From: Oceanispirochaeta sp963676905
GTDB taxonomy: Bacteria; Spirochaetota; Spirochaetia; DSM-2461
Assembly (NCBI GenBank): GCA_963676905.2
Contig: CAXXVE010000001.1
Coordinates: 3,968,001-4,032,000, forward strand
DNA: 64,000 bases
Reading direction: 5' to 3'
Shown: piece by piece, positions 33,980-43,302 of the stretch
How positions within the stretch are numbered: the first letter of the stretch is position 1
Layout of the letters: every line of letters starts with the position of its first letter
Made by a program: the position numbers and the translations under genes
The notes under the pieces: model-generated
Told to the model about the DNA's origin: nothing
The model's database searches: none
Seen by the model: only the letters and a program-made list of their open reading frames with translations

Positions 33980-34959
33980 ACAAATCAATGAAATTTCTGA
34001 CAGGTATACTGCTTCTTGTGATTATCGTTGCCTTTCTGGGTCCCCTGTACATCGTTCCCGAGGGTGAACAGGCCGTTGTAACCCGGTTTGGTGCCATCGT
34101 AAAGGTGGAAACCGAGGCGGGACTGAAGTTCAAGATGCCCTTTGTGGACAACGTATCCCGTTACTCTGCAAGAATCCTGAGCTGGGATGGTGACCCCCAG
34201 AGACTCCCCACTTCGGAAAACCAGTTTATCTGGGTGGATACAACAGCAAGATGGCAGATCAGCGATCCTGCCAAGTTCTACGAGTCAGTGACATCCATGA
34301 ACCAGGCCTATGCCCGTCTTGACGATGTTATCGACTCGGCAGTACGTACAATAATTGCCCAGAACCCCCTGGCCGAGTCTGTCAGAAGCACCGACCAGAT
34401 CATCAACACCAATGCGGCTGAAATGGAAGCCCAGCAGGTGACCGATGCCGAGGGCGACGGCCCCAGTTTCTCTCTGACCACTGGAACAACCTTTCCCCGG
34501 ATCAGAATGGGACGTGAAAAAATCTCGGACCAGATCCTTGTCAGGGCGCGTCAGACCGTTCCCCAGTACGGAATCGAACTGCAGGACGTTGTTGTCCGCC
34601 AGATCCGCTACTCCGACGACCTGACACAGTCTGTTTATGCCAGAATGATTACCGAGCGTAACCAGATTGCCCAGGCCTACCGCTCCTACGGAGAGGGTCA
34701 GAAGGCTGAATGGATGGGTAAACTCGACCGTGAGAAGAAGTCAATTCTTTCCGGCGCCTATGCCGAGTCTGAAGAGATCAAGGGTCGTGCCGATGCCCAG
34801 GCAACACAGATTTACGGTGATGCCTACGGTGCCAACCCCAGTTTCTACAACTTCTGGAAGGCCATGGAGTCCTACAAGACCAACCTGCCCAGCCTGAACA
34901 AGACACTGACTACAGACATGGACTACTTTCGCTATCTATACGATACGCAGGGAAGATAA
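33976..34959 (+). CDS. hflC: HflC, SPFH-domain modulator of FtsH
   Basis: A 327-residue partner of HflK. An N-terminal membrane helix (about 6-24) is followed by the SPFH domain with VPEGEQAVVTRFGAIVKVET, the family segment RMITERNQIAQAYRSYGEGQ and an Ala/Glu-rich helical tail. The GTG start overlaps the hflK stop (GTGA), with GGAGGT just upstream. Confidence 0.93.
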   Translation: MNKSMKFLTGILLLVIIVAFLGPLYIVPEGEQAVVTRFGAIVKVETEAGLKFKMPFVDNVSRYSARILSWDGDPQRLPTSENQFIWVDTTARWQISDPAKFYESVTSMNQAYARLDDVIDSAVRTIIAQNPLAESVRSTDQIINTNAAEMEAQQVTDAEGDGPSFSLTTGTTFPRIRMGREKISDQILVRARQTVPQYGIELQDVVVRQIRYSDDLTQSVYARMITERNQIAQAYRSYGEGQKAEWMGKLDREKKSILSGAYAESEEIKGRADAQATQIYGDAYGANPSFYNFWKAMESYKTNLPSLNKTLTTDMDYFRYLYDTQGR

Positions 34960-35024
34960 TCCGACTGGATCTCCCGGCGTGCCGGGAGAGTCAGCCCCGG
35001 TCAATCAGAACCGGGCAAATAAAA

Positions 35025-35058
35025 ACCGGAGCATCCCATGGGCGGCTCCGGTTTTTTT
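35025..35058 (+). terminator. Terminator after hflC
   Basis: ACCGGAGC (35025-35032) pairs with GCTCCGGT (35045-35052), followed by seven T residues in total. Preceding G+C-rich hairpins (34973-35015) add further structure. Confidence 0.88.
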
Positions 35059-35109
35059 ATTTATGATTACAAGTGACTCCTTGAAACAGGAGCCTGATTA
35101 AACAGGATA

Positions 35110-36552
35110 TCAGATCTCCTTTTTAACCTTCATATCCTTCTGCTTCAGCCAGAGATCGGCGGGTCTGTTAAATCTGTCTTTACCCGAAAGTACAAGATAC
35201 AGGATAAAACAGAGCACCACATAGGCGGCATAGATTCCAAGGACAATCCATGTGGGAACGAGGGAGTCCCTCAGGGCGCCGTAGGCGGGCATATTAGCCG
35301 TAACCAGAATGGGAATAACAAGCATAAAGACGATTCCTGAGGCATACATATAGTCCTTGGATGCCGGAGTTTCAAACTCGGGGTCTATGATCCTGAGCAG
35401 GGCAAGGCCAGTGGGAAGGGTTCCTGTAACCGCGCCATATATTAGAATAGCCCTGTAGAAGCTGTGGTCCTCGAAGATACGGCTGGAGAGCCAGATATGA
35501 GTAATGATTGTCACAGTGCCGCTGACTGCAGCTATGACGAGGATGGGCAACCAGTAATCCATCAGAACGGCAACAGAGATGGCTCCCACCGAAGCGGCAA
35601 CCATAAAATCCACGGAGAATCCGGCGACCCGGGTCATTCTCTGATCATCCACGATATACTCCATATTCATTGTCTTCAGAATAAACTTGATGAACATGGC
35701 TACAACGGCGCAGAAGATAAACATGACTCCCCAGAGGTTGACGGCAAGCTCGGTTCCCAGAGGCCCTGCGAAGGCAAGGAGCCAGTTGAGAACCCGTAAG
35801 AGCAGATAGCTGATAAGGTAGGTTCCCAGGATCAAAGCACCGTTGAATGAGAGGGGGTCTATGGCCTCGGCGGAGGTCTTGTTCTCCACCATTCCGTCGG
35901 GAGCGGTCTCCCCTCTTTTGATAACACCGGCACGGACAGTCGCCTTTTCCAGGCCCGAAACATGTTCAGGGTAGATCCATCCCTTTCTCAGACCGAAGTT
36001 GATCAGAAAGATTCCTCCGAAACAGGCAAGAAGAAAACCAATGGCCCCAAAGGTGAGTCCGACAGAACCAAGGCCTTCAAACCCGAGCTGCTCCCAGCCT
36101 GTGCCGATGGCAAAAGCCTGCCCGGGCCCCAGAGAGAAGCCGAGGGTGGCGAAAAGTCCGAACCCTGGAAAGAGGGCCGGAAAGATTGTCTTGATCATTA
36201 TGAGAGTCAGGACCGTTCCGACAAAACACTGCAGGGCGTACTGTGTCACAAGGGTCGTGGCCATGGAAAAAACAGCCTTTTTATTGGATTCCTGTTTTTT
36301 ACCCACTCTCAGAATCATGGCGATAAATGAGAGGTTCAGAAAGTGAAATACCATATTCTCGAGGGAGACGGTCGTCCAGCCCCACAGGGGTCCGATCCAG
36401 TTATAGAAAACCAGCAGAATAAAACCGGCTGTCAAAGAGTTGGGAATCAGGTACTTCTGAAAAAACCTGACCTTGGAACGGATCAGAGTACCCAGAAGCA
36501 GAGCCACAGAGATAATTCCCATGTCTACGATAAATTTCCAGTCAAAATTCAA
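35110..36552 (-). CDS. GltS-like sodium/glutamate symporter family protein
   Basis: A 480-residue integral membrane protein with about 11-12 hydrophobic helices. The N-terminal half has KYLIPNSLTAGFILL and SLGPGQAFAIGTGWE, and the second half has FMVAASVGAISVAVLMDYWLPI and a VTGTLPTGLALLRI segment, an inverted-repeat arrangement as in the ESS (GltS) family. Family members import glutamate with sodium, but the substrate motifs are not classical GltS, so another anion is possible. It follows the CheA-like gene on the same strand by 76 bp. Confidence 0.75.
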   Translation of the reverse strand: MNFDWKFIVDMGIISVALLLGTLIRSKVRFFQKYLIPNSLTAGFILLVFYNWIGPLWGWTTVSLENMVFHFLNLSFIAMILRVGKKQESNKKAVFSMATTLVTQYALQCFVGTVLTLIMIKTIFPALFPGFGLFATLGFSLGPGQAFAIGTGWEQLGFEGLGSVGLTFGAIGFLLACFGGIFLINFGLRKGWIYPEHVSGLEKATVRAGVIKRGETAPDGMVENKTSAEAIDPLSFNGALILGTYLISYLLLRVLNWLLAFAGPLGTELAVNLWGVMFIFCAVVAMFIKFILKTMNMEYIVDDQRMTRVAGFSVDFMVAASVGAISVAVLMDYWLPILVIAAVSGTVTIITHIWLSSRIFEDHSFYRAILIYGAVTGTLPTGLALLRIIDPEFETPASKDYMYASGIVFMLVIPILVTANMPAYGALRDSLVPTWIVLGIYAAYVVLCFILYLVLSGKDRFNRPADLWLKQKDMKVKKEI

Positions 36553-36628
36553 GTAATGCCTCCTGTCGCTATAGGGCGACTATCACTTTAATCTACTACA
36601 GCTATGAGATTTTTGTCAAAAACCTTCA

Positions 36629-38221
36629 TCAGGAGATCTGAAGCTGGGAGATAAGTCTGGATGTATTGATAATAATGACAGGTTCCCCAGAACCGAGTAC
36701 CGAGGACCCCTGCATCCACTCCTCATGCTTCAAAAGGGGATTCAGCGGTTTCACTACAGTCTGTATAATATCCAGTACTGAATCGCATGCTATACCGCAG
36801 GAGGAGTTCATATGCCTGACAATGACAACAGACTGTGCATTCCCTTCAAGCTTCAGAAAGCGTTTCATATTGACAAGGGGAAGGACCCTCTCTTTCCATA
36901 CCATGGAGGATGTTACAAGGGACTGGTCCACTCCGGCGCCGCCTATATCCAGACACTCGACAACATCGTCTGAGGGGATGATGTAATAGGCATTATCCAT
37001 TTTAATAAGGAGCCCCTCAACAAGGGCAAGAGAGAGTGGAAAGCGCATTATAAAACTACTGCCCTCCCCCTTTACCGACTTGATATCCAGACTGCCCCTC
37101 AGATTATGAATGCTGTCTTTGACGGCAGCCATCCCCATACCCCTTCCGCTGATATTTGTCACCTTACCTGCTGTGGAGAATCCAGGCTCAAAGATCAGAT
37201 TAGCCAGTTCCTCCTCGGTGCTCAGGTGCTGCCAGTCGGGGTTATTCCCTGCGATAAACCGGATCTTATCGTAGTCCAGGCCGTTGCCGTCATCGCTTAC
37301 CGAAATAAAAATAGAGTCATTCTCATGGCGTGCCCTGAGGGATATAAGCCCTTCGGGAGACTTCCCCCGGGCGGTTCGCTCCTTAGGAGCACCGATTCCG
37401 TGGTCAATGCAGTTTCTGACAAGATGAGTGAGGGGATCTGTGATTCTCTCGGCAATGGTCTTGTCCACTTCGGTCTGCTCTCCCGAGATTTCCAGCCTGA
37501 TCTTCTTGCCGCTGTTTGCGGAAAGGTCCCGTACTGTCCTTTTAAAGCGGTTCATCACCGATGAGAGGGGAACCATTCTCATTTCAAGGGTCTTCTCACT
37601 GAGCTGATCGATCAGTCCCAGCAGGAGGGAGGTGCGGTTACTAAAGCGGCTGTCCTGCAGCTCAACCATAAGCTGCCTGAAAGAATCTCCCACCGTAAGA
37701 AGTTCACCTGTTAGATTCAAAAGAGCATCCAGTTTGTCCGAATCAACCCGGAGCATTGTTGTATCATGTATCTCAGGTTCCGGCACAGACTCTCCTGACG
37801 CCTCTTCTGAGGACCTATCGGAACCCAGCGGGTCATCTGCCGGAGATCCTGCGTAGAAATCCTGATCCAGAATCTTTAGAAAGTTCTGCTCTATCTCATC
37901 GCTCAAAGCCGATTCATCACCCCGGGCCAGTACATTTCTTATCAAATCCACAAGATCCAGAACAACTCTTGTAAATGGGCTGACCGCCGTAAAGGACCGG
38001 GCCATACAGTCATGGAACAGATCCTCGGTCTTGTGGACCAGCTCTTCCATACGGGTGAATCCGATGATACTGAGGCTTCCCTTTATGGTGTGGGTCTGAT
38101 GATAGGCCTGCTTCAGGACCTCCGCATCGCCCCTGTCTTCCCAGGCGAGGATGGACTGTTCAAGGGTGTCCGAGTTCTCAAGAGTTTCAGCTATAAATAC
38201 CTGCCATATTGCTTCATCCAT
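36629..38221 (-). CDS. CheA-like chemotaxis histidine kinase
   Basis: A 530-residue protein. An HPt domain (about 1-105) has phosphorylatable His44 in HTIKGS. A short acidic linker replaces the usual P2 domain. Then come the dimerisation helices (about 165-230), the HATPase domain with LVRNCIDHGI and GRGMGMAAVK, and a C-terminal CheW-like domain (about 395-525). All kinase motifs look intact. No cheW, cheY, receptor or cheR/B gene is nearby, so it is an orphan kinase that may serve a non-motility pathway. Confidence 0.88.
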   Translation of the reverse strand: MDEAIWQVFIAETLENSDTLEQSILAWEDRGDAEVLKQAYHQTHTIKGSLSIIGFTRMEELVHKTEDLFHDCMARSFTAVSPFTRVVLDLVDLIRNVLARGDESALSDEIEQNFLKILDQDFYAGSPADDPLGSDRSSEEASGESVPEPEIHDTTMLRVDSDKLDALLNLTGELLTVGDSFRQLMVELQDSRFSNRTSLLLGLIDQLSEKTLEMRMVPLSSVMNRFKRTVRDLSANSGKKIRLEISGEQTEVDKTIAERITDPLTHLVRNCIDHGIGAPKERTARGKSPEGLISLRARHENDSIFISVSDDGNGLDYDKIRFIAGNNPDWQHLSTEEELANLIFEPGFSTAGKVTNISGRGMGMAAVKDSIHNLRGSLDIKSVKGEGSSFIMRFPLSLALVEGLLIKMDNAYYIIPSDDVVECLDIGGAGVDQSLVTSSMVWKERVLPLVNMKRFLKLEGNAQSVVIVRHMNSSCGIACDSVLDIIQTVVKPLNPLLKHEEWMQGSSVLGSGEPVIIINTSRLISQLQIS

Positions 38222-38258
38222 TACAAGTAATTATAAGTCGGCTGCTCAGTGAATACAT

Positions 38259-38294
38259 AAAAAAAGAGCGGAAATCTTTTTAAGATTTCCGCTC
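38259..38294 (-). terminator. Terminator of ftsH
   Basis: GAGCGGAAATCTT (38266-38278) pairs perfectly with AAGATTTCCGCTC (38282-38294), followed on the minus strand by seven T residues (38259-38265). Confidence 0.9.
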
Positions 38295-38338
38295 CTGTTG
38301 TATGGCATCAGTAATGAAAGGTCATTCGGTTAAAAAAC

Positions 38339-40555
38339 CTACTCTTTCTCATCGTCCTCACTGCCCTCCATGGACAGGGGAACTTCCCGGGTAAAGGGAT
38401 TCTCCGTTTTATGCTCGGTGTTCACCTTGGGAGGCTCGTTTTTCTCGGCCAGTTCACGGGCCTTGTTCCGCGCGATGATGGCGTCATTCCGCTTCTGTCC
38501 CTTTTCGGCTGCCCGCTTGGAGATCTTCATGTCCCGTTCCTTGCGGCTGACCATCTCGGCAGCACCCTTATCATCATCGTCGATCATGGCAAGGAACTCT
38601 TCGGTAGAGACAATCTCGGCATCCATAAGATGATCGGTAATCCGCTCCAGAAGGTCTCTGTGTTTGATAAGCATATCCTTGACATAGGAGTATCGCTCAT
38701 CCATAAGACGGGAGATCTCTTCGTCGATGTACTGCTGAGTCACCTCAGAATACTCTTTTATGGAACCGCCGCCCTCAAGATATCCGCCGTTGCGTTTGGA
38801 CAGGGCCATATTTTTAAACTTCTCACTCATACCGTATTCGGTAATCATGTTCCGGGCAATGTCGGTACTCTTCATAATATCGTTGGAAGCGCCTGTGGAG
38901 ATCTTGTTGAATACAATCTCTTCGGCAGCACGTCCTCCAAGAAGGATGTCGATCCGGCCTATAAGCTCCTCCTGGGTCATCAGAAAACGGTCTTCCGTGG
39001 GAGTCTGCAGGGTATATCCAAGAGCCCCCATTCCGCGGGGAACTATTGAAATTTTCTGAACAGGGTCCGCATCGGGGGTGAACGCGGCCACCAGGGCATG
39101 CCCTGTTTCATGATAGGCCACGATCTCCCTCTCTCGGGGATTGATCAGTCTGTTCTTCTTCTCAAGACCTGCTATGGTCTTCTCAATGGCTTCATCAAGG
39201 TCTCTATGGGAAACTGTGTCCCTCCCGCCCCTGACGGCCAGCAGGGCCGCTTCATTGACGATATTGGCCAGGTCGGCACCCACAAAACCGGGGGTTGCCT
39301 TGGCTACTTCCTTCAGATCAACTTCGGGGGCCAGTTTTACACCAGATGAGTGGATCTTGAGGATCGCTTCCCTTCCAAGGAGGTCGGGCTTGTCTACAAG
39401 CACCTGACGGTCGAAACGTCCCGGTCTCAGAAGAGCGGGGTCAAGAACTTCGGGCCTGTTGGTGGCGGCCAGAATAATGACACCTGAAGTGGAGTCAAAG
39501 CCGTCCATCTCAACAAGCAGCTGGTTCAGAGTCTGCTCTCTCTCATCGTTGGTACTCATAGCACCGGCACGGCTCTTACCAATGGCGTCAAGCTCATCGA
39601 TGAAAATGATACAGGGTGCTTTCTCACGGGCCTGCTTGAAGAGGTCCCTTACACGGGCTGCACCCACACCGACAAACATTTCTACAAAGTCGGCACCGCT
39701 CATACGGAAGAAGGTGACTCCCGCCTCACCGGCTACAGCTCTGGCCATAAGGGTTTTACCTGTTCCCGGAGGTCCTACAAGAAGGACTCCCTTGGGTATT
39801 TTTCCACCGATTGAGGTATATTTTTCAGGAGTCTTGAGGAAGTCCACGACCTCAACAAGTTCGTCTTTCGACTCCTCACACCCCGCAACATCTTTAAAAC
39901 GGGTATTCAGATCCTCTTCGGCAACGATCTTTGAATTGTTCTGGCCGAAGCTCATTACATTTGAGCCGCCCATACCGCCGCCCATGCGCTTGAAAATCAT
40001 GCGCCATATAAAAAAGAGGAAGAGAAGCGGAACCACCCAGCTGACAAGGATTTCAAGGAAGTAGTTCCTCTTTTCCTGTTCGGCATAGTACTCCACGCCC
40101 CTGCTTTCCAGAAGGGTCAGAAAGTTAGGATCATTGACGGGAACAGTTTTATACATGTTTCCTCTGGATGAAGCAGAGGATGAACCGTTCACCTTCTGGG
40201 CAAAGGTATCTACCGCCTGAGTAAGGTACTCATCGGAAGTATAGGTCATGCCGTAATAGAAGGACGGCGTCATTCGAACCCTTTTAATTTCACCGTTATC
40301 AACCTTCTCCTTGAAAACGGAGAACTCAATGACCTCATCGGGTGTTCTCATAAACATAAAGTTCAGAACCGCAAGAACCACAATCACAAGAAGAAAATAC
40401 CAGAAACTGAAGCGGTACTTGCCTCCCTTTCCGTTCTTCATGTTTTTGAATCTTTTTTCCATATTTTCAGGCTTGAACTCTTCCTGGAGTTTTTTCTTCC
40501 AGTCGTCGTTATTGTTATTGCCCTTGGCATTCATCTTTTTGTCATCATTATCCAT
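38339..40555 (-). CDS. ftsH: ATP-dependent zinc metalloprotease FtsH
   Basis: A 738-residue membrane AAA+ protease. An Asn/Lys/Asp-rich cytoplasmic N-terminus (about 1-45) is followed by one helix (about 50-68), a periplasmic domain, a second helix (about 165-185) and the AAA module with Walker A GPPGTGKT, Walker B CIIFIDELDAIG and the second region of homology. The zinc site HETGH lies near residue 475. It degrades misfolded membrane proteins and regulators. The N-terminus is longer than in E. coli. HflK and HflC are encoded 3.4 kb away on the other strand. Confidence 0.97.
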   Translation of the reverse strand: MDNDDKKMNAKGNNNNDDWKKKLQEEFKPENMEKRFKNMKNGKGGKYRFSFWYFLLVIVVLAVLNFMFMRTPDEVIEFSVFKEKVDNGEIKRVRMTPSFYYGMTYTSDEYLTQAVDTFAQKVNGSSSASSRGNMYKTVPVNDPNFLTLLESRGVEYYAEQEKRNYFLEILVSWVVPLLFLFFIWRMIFKRMGGGMGGSNVMSFGQNNSKIVAEEDLNTRFKDVAGCEESKDELVEVVDFLKTPEKYTSIGGKIPKGVLLVGPPGTGKTLMARAVAGEAGVTFFRMSGADFVEMFVGVGAARVRDLFKQAREKAPCIIFIDELDAIGKSRAGAMSTNDEREQTLNQLLVEMDGFDSTSGVIILAATNRPEVLDPALLRPGRFDRQVLVDKPDLLGREAILKIHSSGVKLAPEVDLKEVAKATPGFVGADLANIVNEAALLAVRGGRDTVSHRDLDEAIEKTIAGLEKKNRLINPREREIVAYHETGHALVAAFTPDADPVQKISIVPRGMGALGYTLQTPTEDRFLMTQEELIGRIDILLGGRAAEEIVFNKISTGASNDIMKSTDIARNMITEYGMSEKFKNMALSKRNGGYLEGGGSIKEYSEVTQQYIDEEISRLMDERYSYVKDMLIKHRDLLERITDHLMDAEIVSTEEFLAMIDDDDKGAAEMVSRKERDMKISKRAAEKGQKRNDAIIARNKARELAEKNEPPKVNTEHKTENPFTREVPLSMEGSEDDEKE

Positions 40556-40696
40556 TAATCACTCCTGCCCCAGCATCGTCACACCGAAAAGGCATTTTCA
40601 GCAGCGGGCGATTATTGTCCGCATAGCCTTCCGGGAGAAGAGCGGATACAAAACCGATATAAATAAAATAAGGATTCCCGGCAGATAAGTAAAGCT

Positions 40697-40728
40697 AAAA
40701 AAACAGCAGCCTTCTTTCGGAAGGCTGC
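40697..40728 (-). terminator. Terminator between topA and ftsH
   Basis: GCAGCCTTC (40706-40714) pairs with GAAGGCTGC (40720-40728), loop TTTCG. On the minus strand a run of T follows (40697-40703 as A on the plus strand). A T-run at 40733-40737 could make it work on the other strand too. Confidence 0.88.
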
Positions 40729-40790
40729 CTGCTTTTTGACTGTAGGGAAATCCCAGAGCCGGCCCCAAGGGCCGCCTGGATTATTATTTC

Positions 40791-43169
40791 TTAAGACTCT
40801 TCATCTTCAGTCTTTTTTGTTTTTTTAGCTGCGGGTTTTTCCTCTCCGGGAAGGGGCTTGGCATTCCGGCACTTCGGAAACCCTGTACAGGCAAGGAAGG
40901 GACCGCGCCGGCCCATTTTCACTTCCATGGGGCTTCCGCACTTTTCGCAGACCTCGCCCTCCACCTTGGGAAGAACAATCACATTGCCGTCCTTGTCGAT
41001 GGGCATTGTATTCTTGCAGTCAGGGTATCCTGAACAGGCCAGAAAGGGACCACGGCGGCCCATCTTGACCTCCATGGGCTTACCGCACTCATCGCAGTCC
41101 CGTACAATCTTGGGCAGCTCGACGGGTTTCCCCTCCTTGTCCACGCTCATTGTGGTCTTACATTCGGGGTATCTTGAGCAGGCAAGGAACTCCTTGCCGT
41201 ACCGGGACTTTTTCAGAACCATATTGCTGCCGCACTCGGGGCAAGGCACAACTTCGGCGGGTTCGGCATTCTCATCTTCCGAGAGCTCGCCGGGCATGGG
41301 AATGAGTCCCTTGCACTCAGGGTAGTTCCCGCAGCCCAGAAAAGCTCCGTTCACAGAATACCGGACAACAAGGTTTCCACCGCAGAGAGGACACTTTTCA
41401 TCTCCGTCCCAGGGGCGTCCCTTGAGGGGTTCGGCATCCTTCAGGGCCTTTTCAAGTTTCTCGTCAAAGGGTTTATAGAAGTTGTCCACAAGGGCGACCC
41501 AGTCGGCCTTTCCCTGCTCCACCTCATCGAGACTGCTTTCCATATTGGCTGTGAACTTCAGGTCCATAATATCGTCAAAATTGCTTAAAAGGATATCGTT
41601 TACAGCCATTCCGAGTTCGGTTGCGTGAAAAGCCTTGTTTTCCAGCCTCACATAACCTCTGTCATTGATTGTTTTAACAATGGGGGCATAGGTTGAAGGA
41701 CGACCGATGCCTTCCTTCTCCAGAGCCTTGACAAGGGAGGCCTCGCTGAATCTTGATGGGGGTTTGGTAAAGTTCTGGGTCACATCCAGATTATTCAGGT
41801 CAAGAGGATCATCAGACTTCACATCGGGAAGGTTCTGGTACTTTGTGTCCTCTTTCTTGTTGTTTTCAGGAATAAGGACGGTATGACCGGGGAAGCGGAC
41901 AATACGCCCTTTGGCTTCCAGTTCCGCCTCGCCGGCAGCAATGGTCACGGTCGTGATATCATACCGTGCCGGGGGCATCTGTGAAGCGACAAAGCGGCGC
42001 CATATCAGCTCATAGAGGCGGTACTGCTCTCTTGTGAGGTAGGGTTTCACAACCTCGGGAGTCAGTTTAACCGAACTGGGACGGATCGCCTCATGGGCGT
42101 CCTGGGCATTCTTGTTGCTTGTGTTGTAAATCTGCGGTTTTTCGGGCAGAAACTCCGCATCAAAATTATCAGTAATATACTCTCTTACCTCATCCAGAGC
42201 TTCGGGAGCGATTCTTGTGGAGTCGGTTCTCATGTAGGTGATAAGTCCCTGGGTTGTTCCGTCAATCTCCATACCTTCGTAGAGCTTCTGGGCAACACTC
42301 ATAGTCTTTGTGGTACCGAAGCCTAGGTGGGTACTGGCTCCCTGCTGGAGGGTGGAAGTGATAAAGGGAGGACTGGGACGGCCTTTGGCCTCACGGGTCT
42401 CAACCTTCAAAACCTTGAGGGCATTGTTTCTCACATGATCGGCAACGACAGCAGAGCTCTCTTCATTGGCTGCAGCGGGGCTTCCAAGTTCAAATTTTTT
42501 GCCCTGCCAGCGGACTAGAGCCGCCTCAAACTCATCTTTTTTAGATGCGGGAGGAGATACGAGAGCCTTGATTTTCCAGTACTCTTCGGGAACAAAGGCC
42601 TGGATCTCACGCTCTCTCTCTACAACGATTCTTACAGCAACAGACTGAACCCGCCCGGCACTGAGGTTTTTTGCAACCTTCTTCCAGAGAAAGGGTGAAA
42701 GACTGAACCCCACAAGACGGTCCAGAACCCGGCGTCCCTGCTGGGCATTTACCCGGTTCATATCAATTTTATGGGGATTTTCAAGAGCCTTGAGAACGGC
42801 GCTCTTTGTAATGGCTGAGTAGGTTACTCTATGGGCCTCTTCATCACTGAGATTCAGGGCTTCTTTCAGATGCCAGGCGATGGCCTCTCCCTCGCGGTCG
42901 GGGTCCGGTGCCAGATAGACTTCATCGGCCTTGGCCGCCGCATCCTGCAGTTCCTTGACTGTTTTTTCCTTGCCCTTGATTATTGTGTAATCGGGCTTGT
43001 ATCCGTGGTCAATATCGATGCCGAGGGCTTTCTTTCCCCGGCCTGAACTTTTTAAATCCCGGATATGCCCGACTGAAGCTTTGACAGTAAAATCTTTACC
43101 GAGAATTTTTTTAATAGTTTTTGCTTTTGCGGGACTTTCCACGATCAAAAGCTTCTTTGTCGCTGCCAA
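40791..43169 (-). CDS. topA: DNA topoisomerase I with four C-terminal zinc fingers
   Basis: About 792 residues. The TOPRIM domain starts KKLLIVESPAKAKTIKKILG and the catalytic tyrosine is in TYMRTDSTRI. Four Cys4 zinc-finger repeats end the protein (about residues 590-770), each of the form CxxCG...CxxYP/FxC. The last two are nearly identical (shared PMEVKMGRRGPFLAC). TTG at 43169 is chosen as start because GGAGG lies 5 nt upstream and the family N-terminus (AATKKLLIVES) follows at once. It relaxes negative supercoils. Confidence 0.95.
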   Translation of the reverse strand: MAATKKLLIVESPAKAKTIKKILGKDFTVKASVGHIRDLKSSGRGKKALGIDIDHGYKPDYTIIKGKEKTVKELQDAAAKADEVYLAPDPDREGEAIAWHLKEALNLSDEEAHRVTYSAITKSAVLKALENPHKIDMNRVNAQQGRRVLDRLVGFSLSPFLWKKVAKNLSAGRVQSVAVRIVVEREREIQAFVPEEYWKIKALVSPPASKKDEFEAALVRWQGKKFELGSPAAANEESSAVVADHVRNNALKVLKVETREAKGRPSPPFITSTLQQGASTHLGFGTTKTMSVAQKLYEGMEIDGTTQGLITYMRTDSTRIAPEALDEVREYITDNFDAEFLPEKPQIYNTSNKNAQDAHEAIRPSSVKLTPEVVKPYLTREQYRLYELIWRRFVASQMPPARYDITTVTIAAGEAELEAKGRIVRFPGHTVLIPENNKKEDTKYQNLPDVKSDDPLDLNNLDVTQNFTKPPSRFSEASLVKALEKEGIGRPSTYAPIVKTINDRGYVRLENKAFHATELGMAVNDILLSNFDDIMDLKFTANMESSLDEVEQGKADWVALVDNFYKPFDEKLEKALKDAEPLKGRPWDGDEKCPLCGGNLVVRYSVNGAFLGCGNYPECKGLIPMPGELSEDENAEPAEVVPCPECGSNMVLKKSRYGKEFLACSRYPECKTTMSVDKEGKPVELPKIVRDCDECGKPMEVKMGRRGPFLACSGYPDCKNTMPIDKDGNVIVLPKVEGEVCEKCGSPMEVKMGRRGPFLACTGFPKCRNAKPLPGEEKPAAKKTKKTEDEES

Positions 43170-43302
43170 AAGGGCCTCCAAAATGGGTCTAAAAGTGTTT
43201 TCTTTGGATAAATACATAATCAAGGAACGCCATATTGTCAAGTTCTTATAATAAACACATGGACCTATTGCTCATCGGATAAGGGCGAACTAAGATGGAA
43301 AA

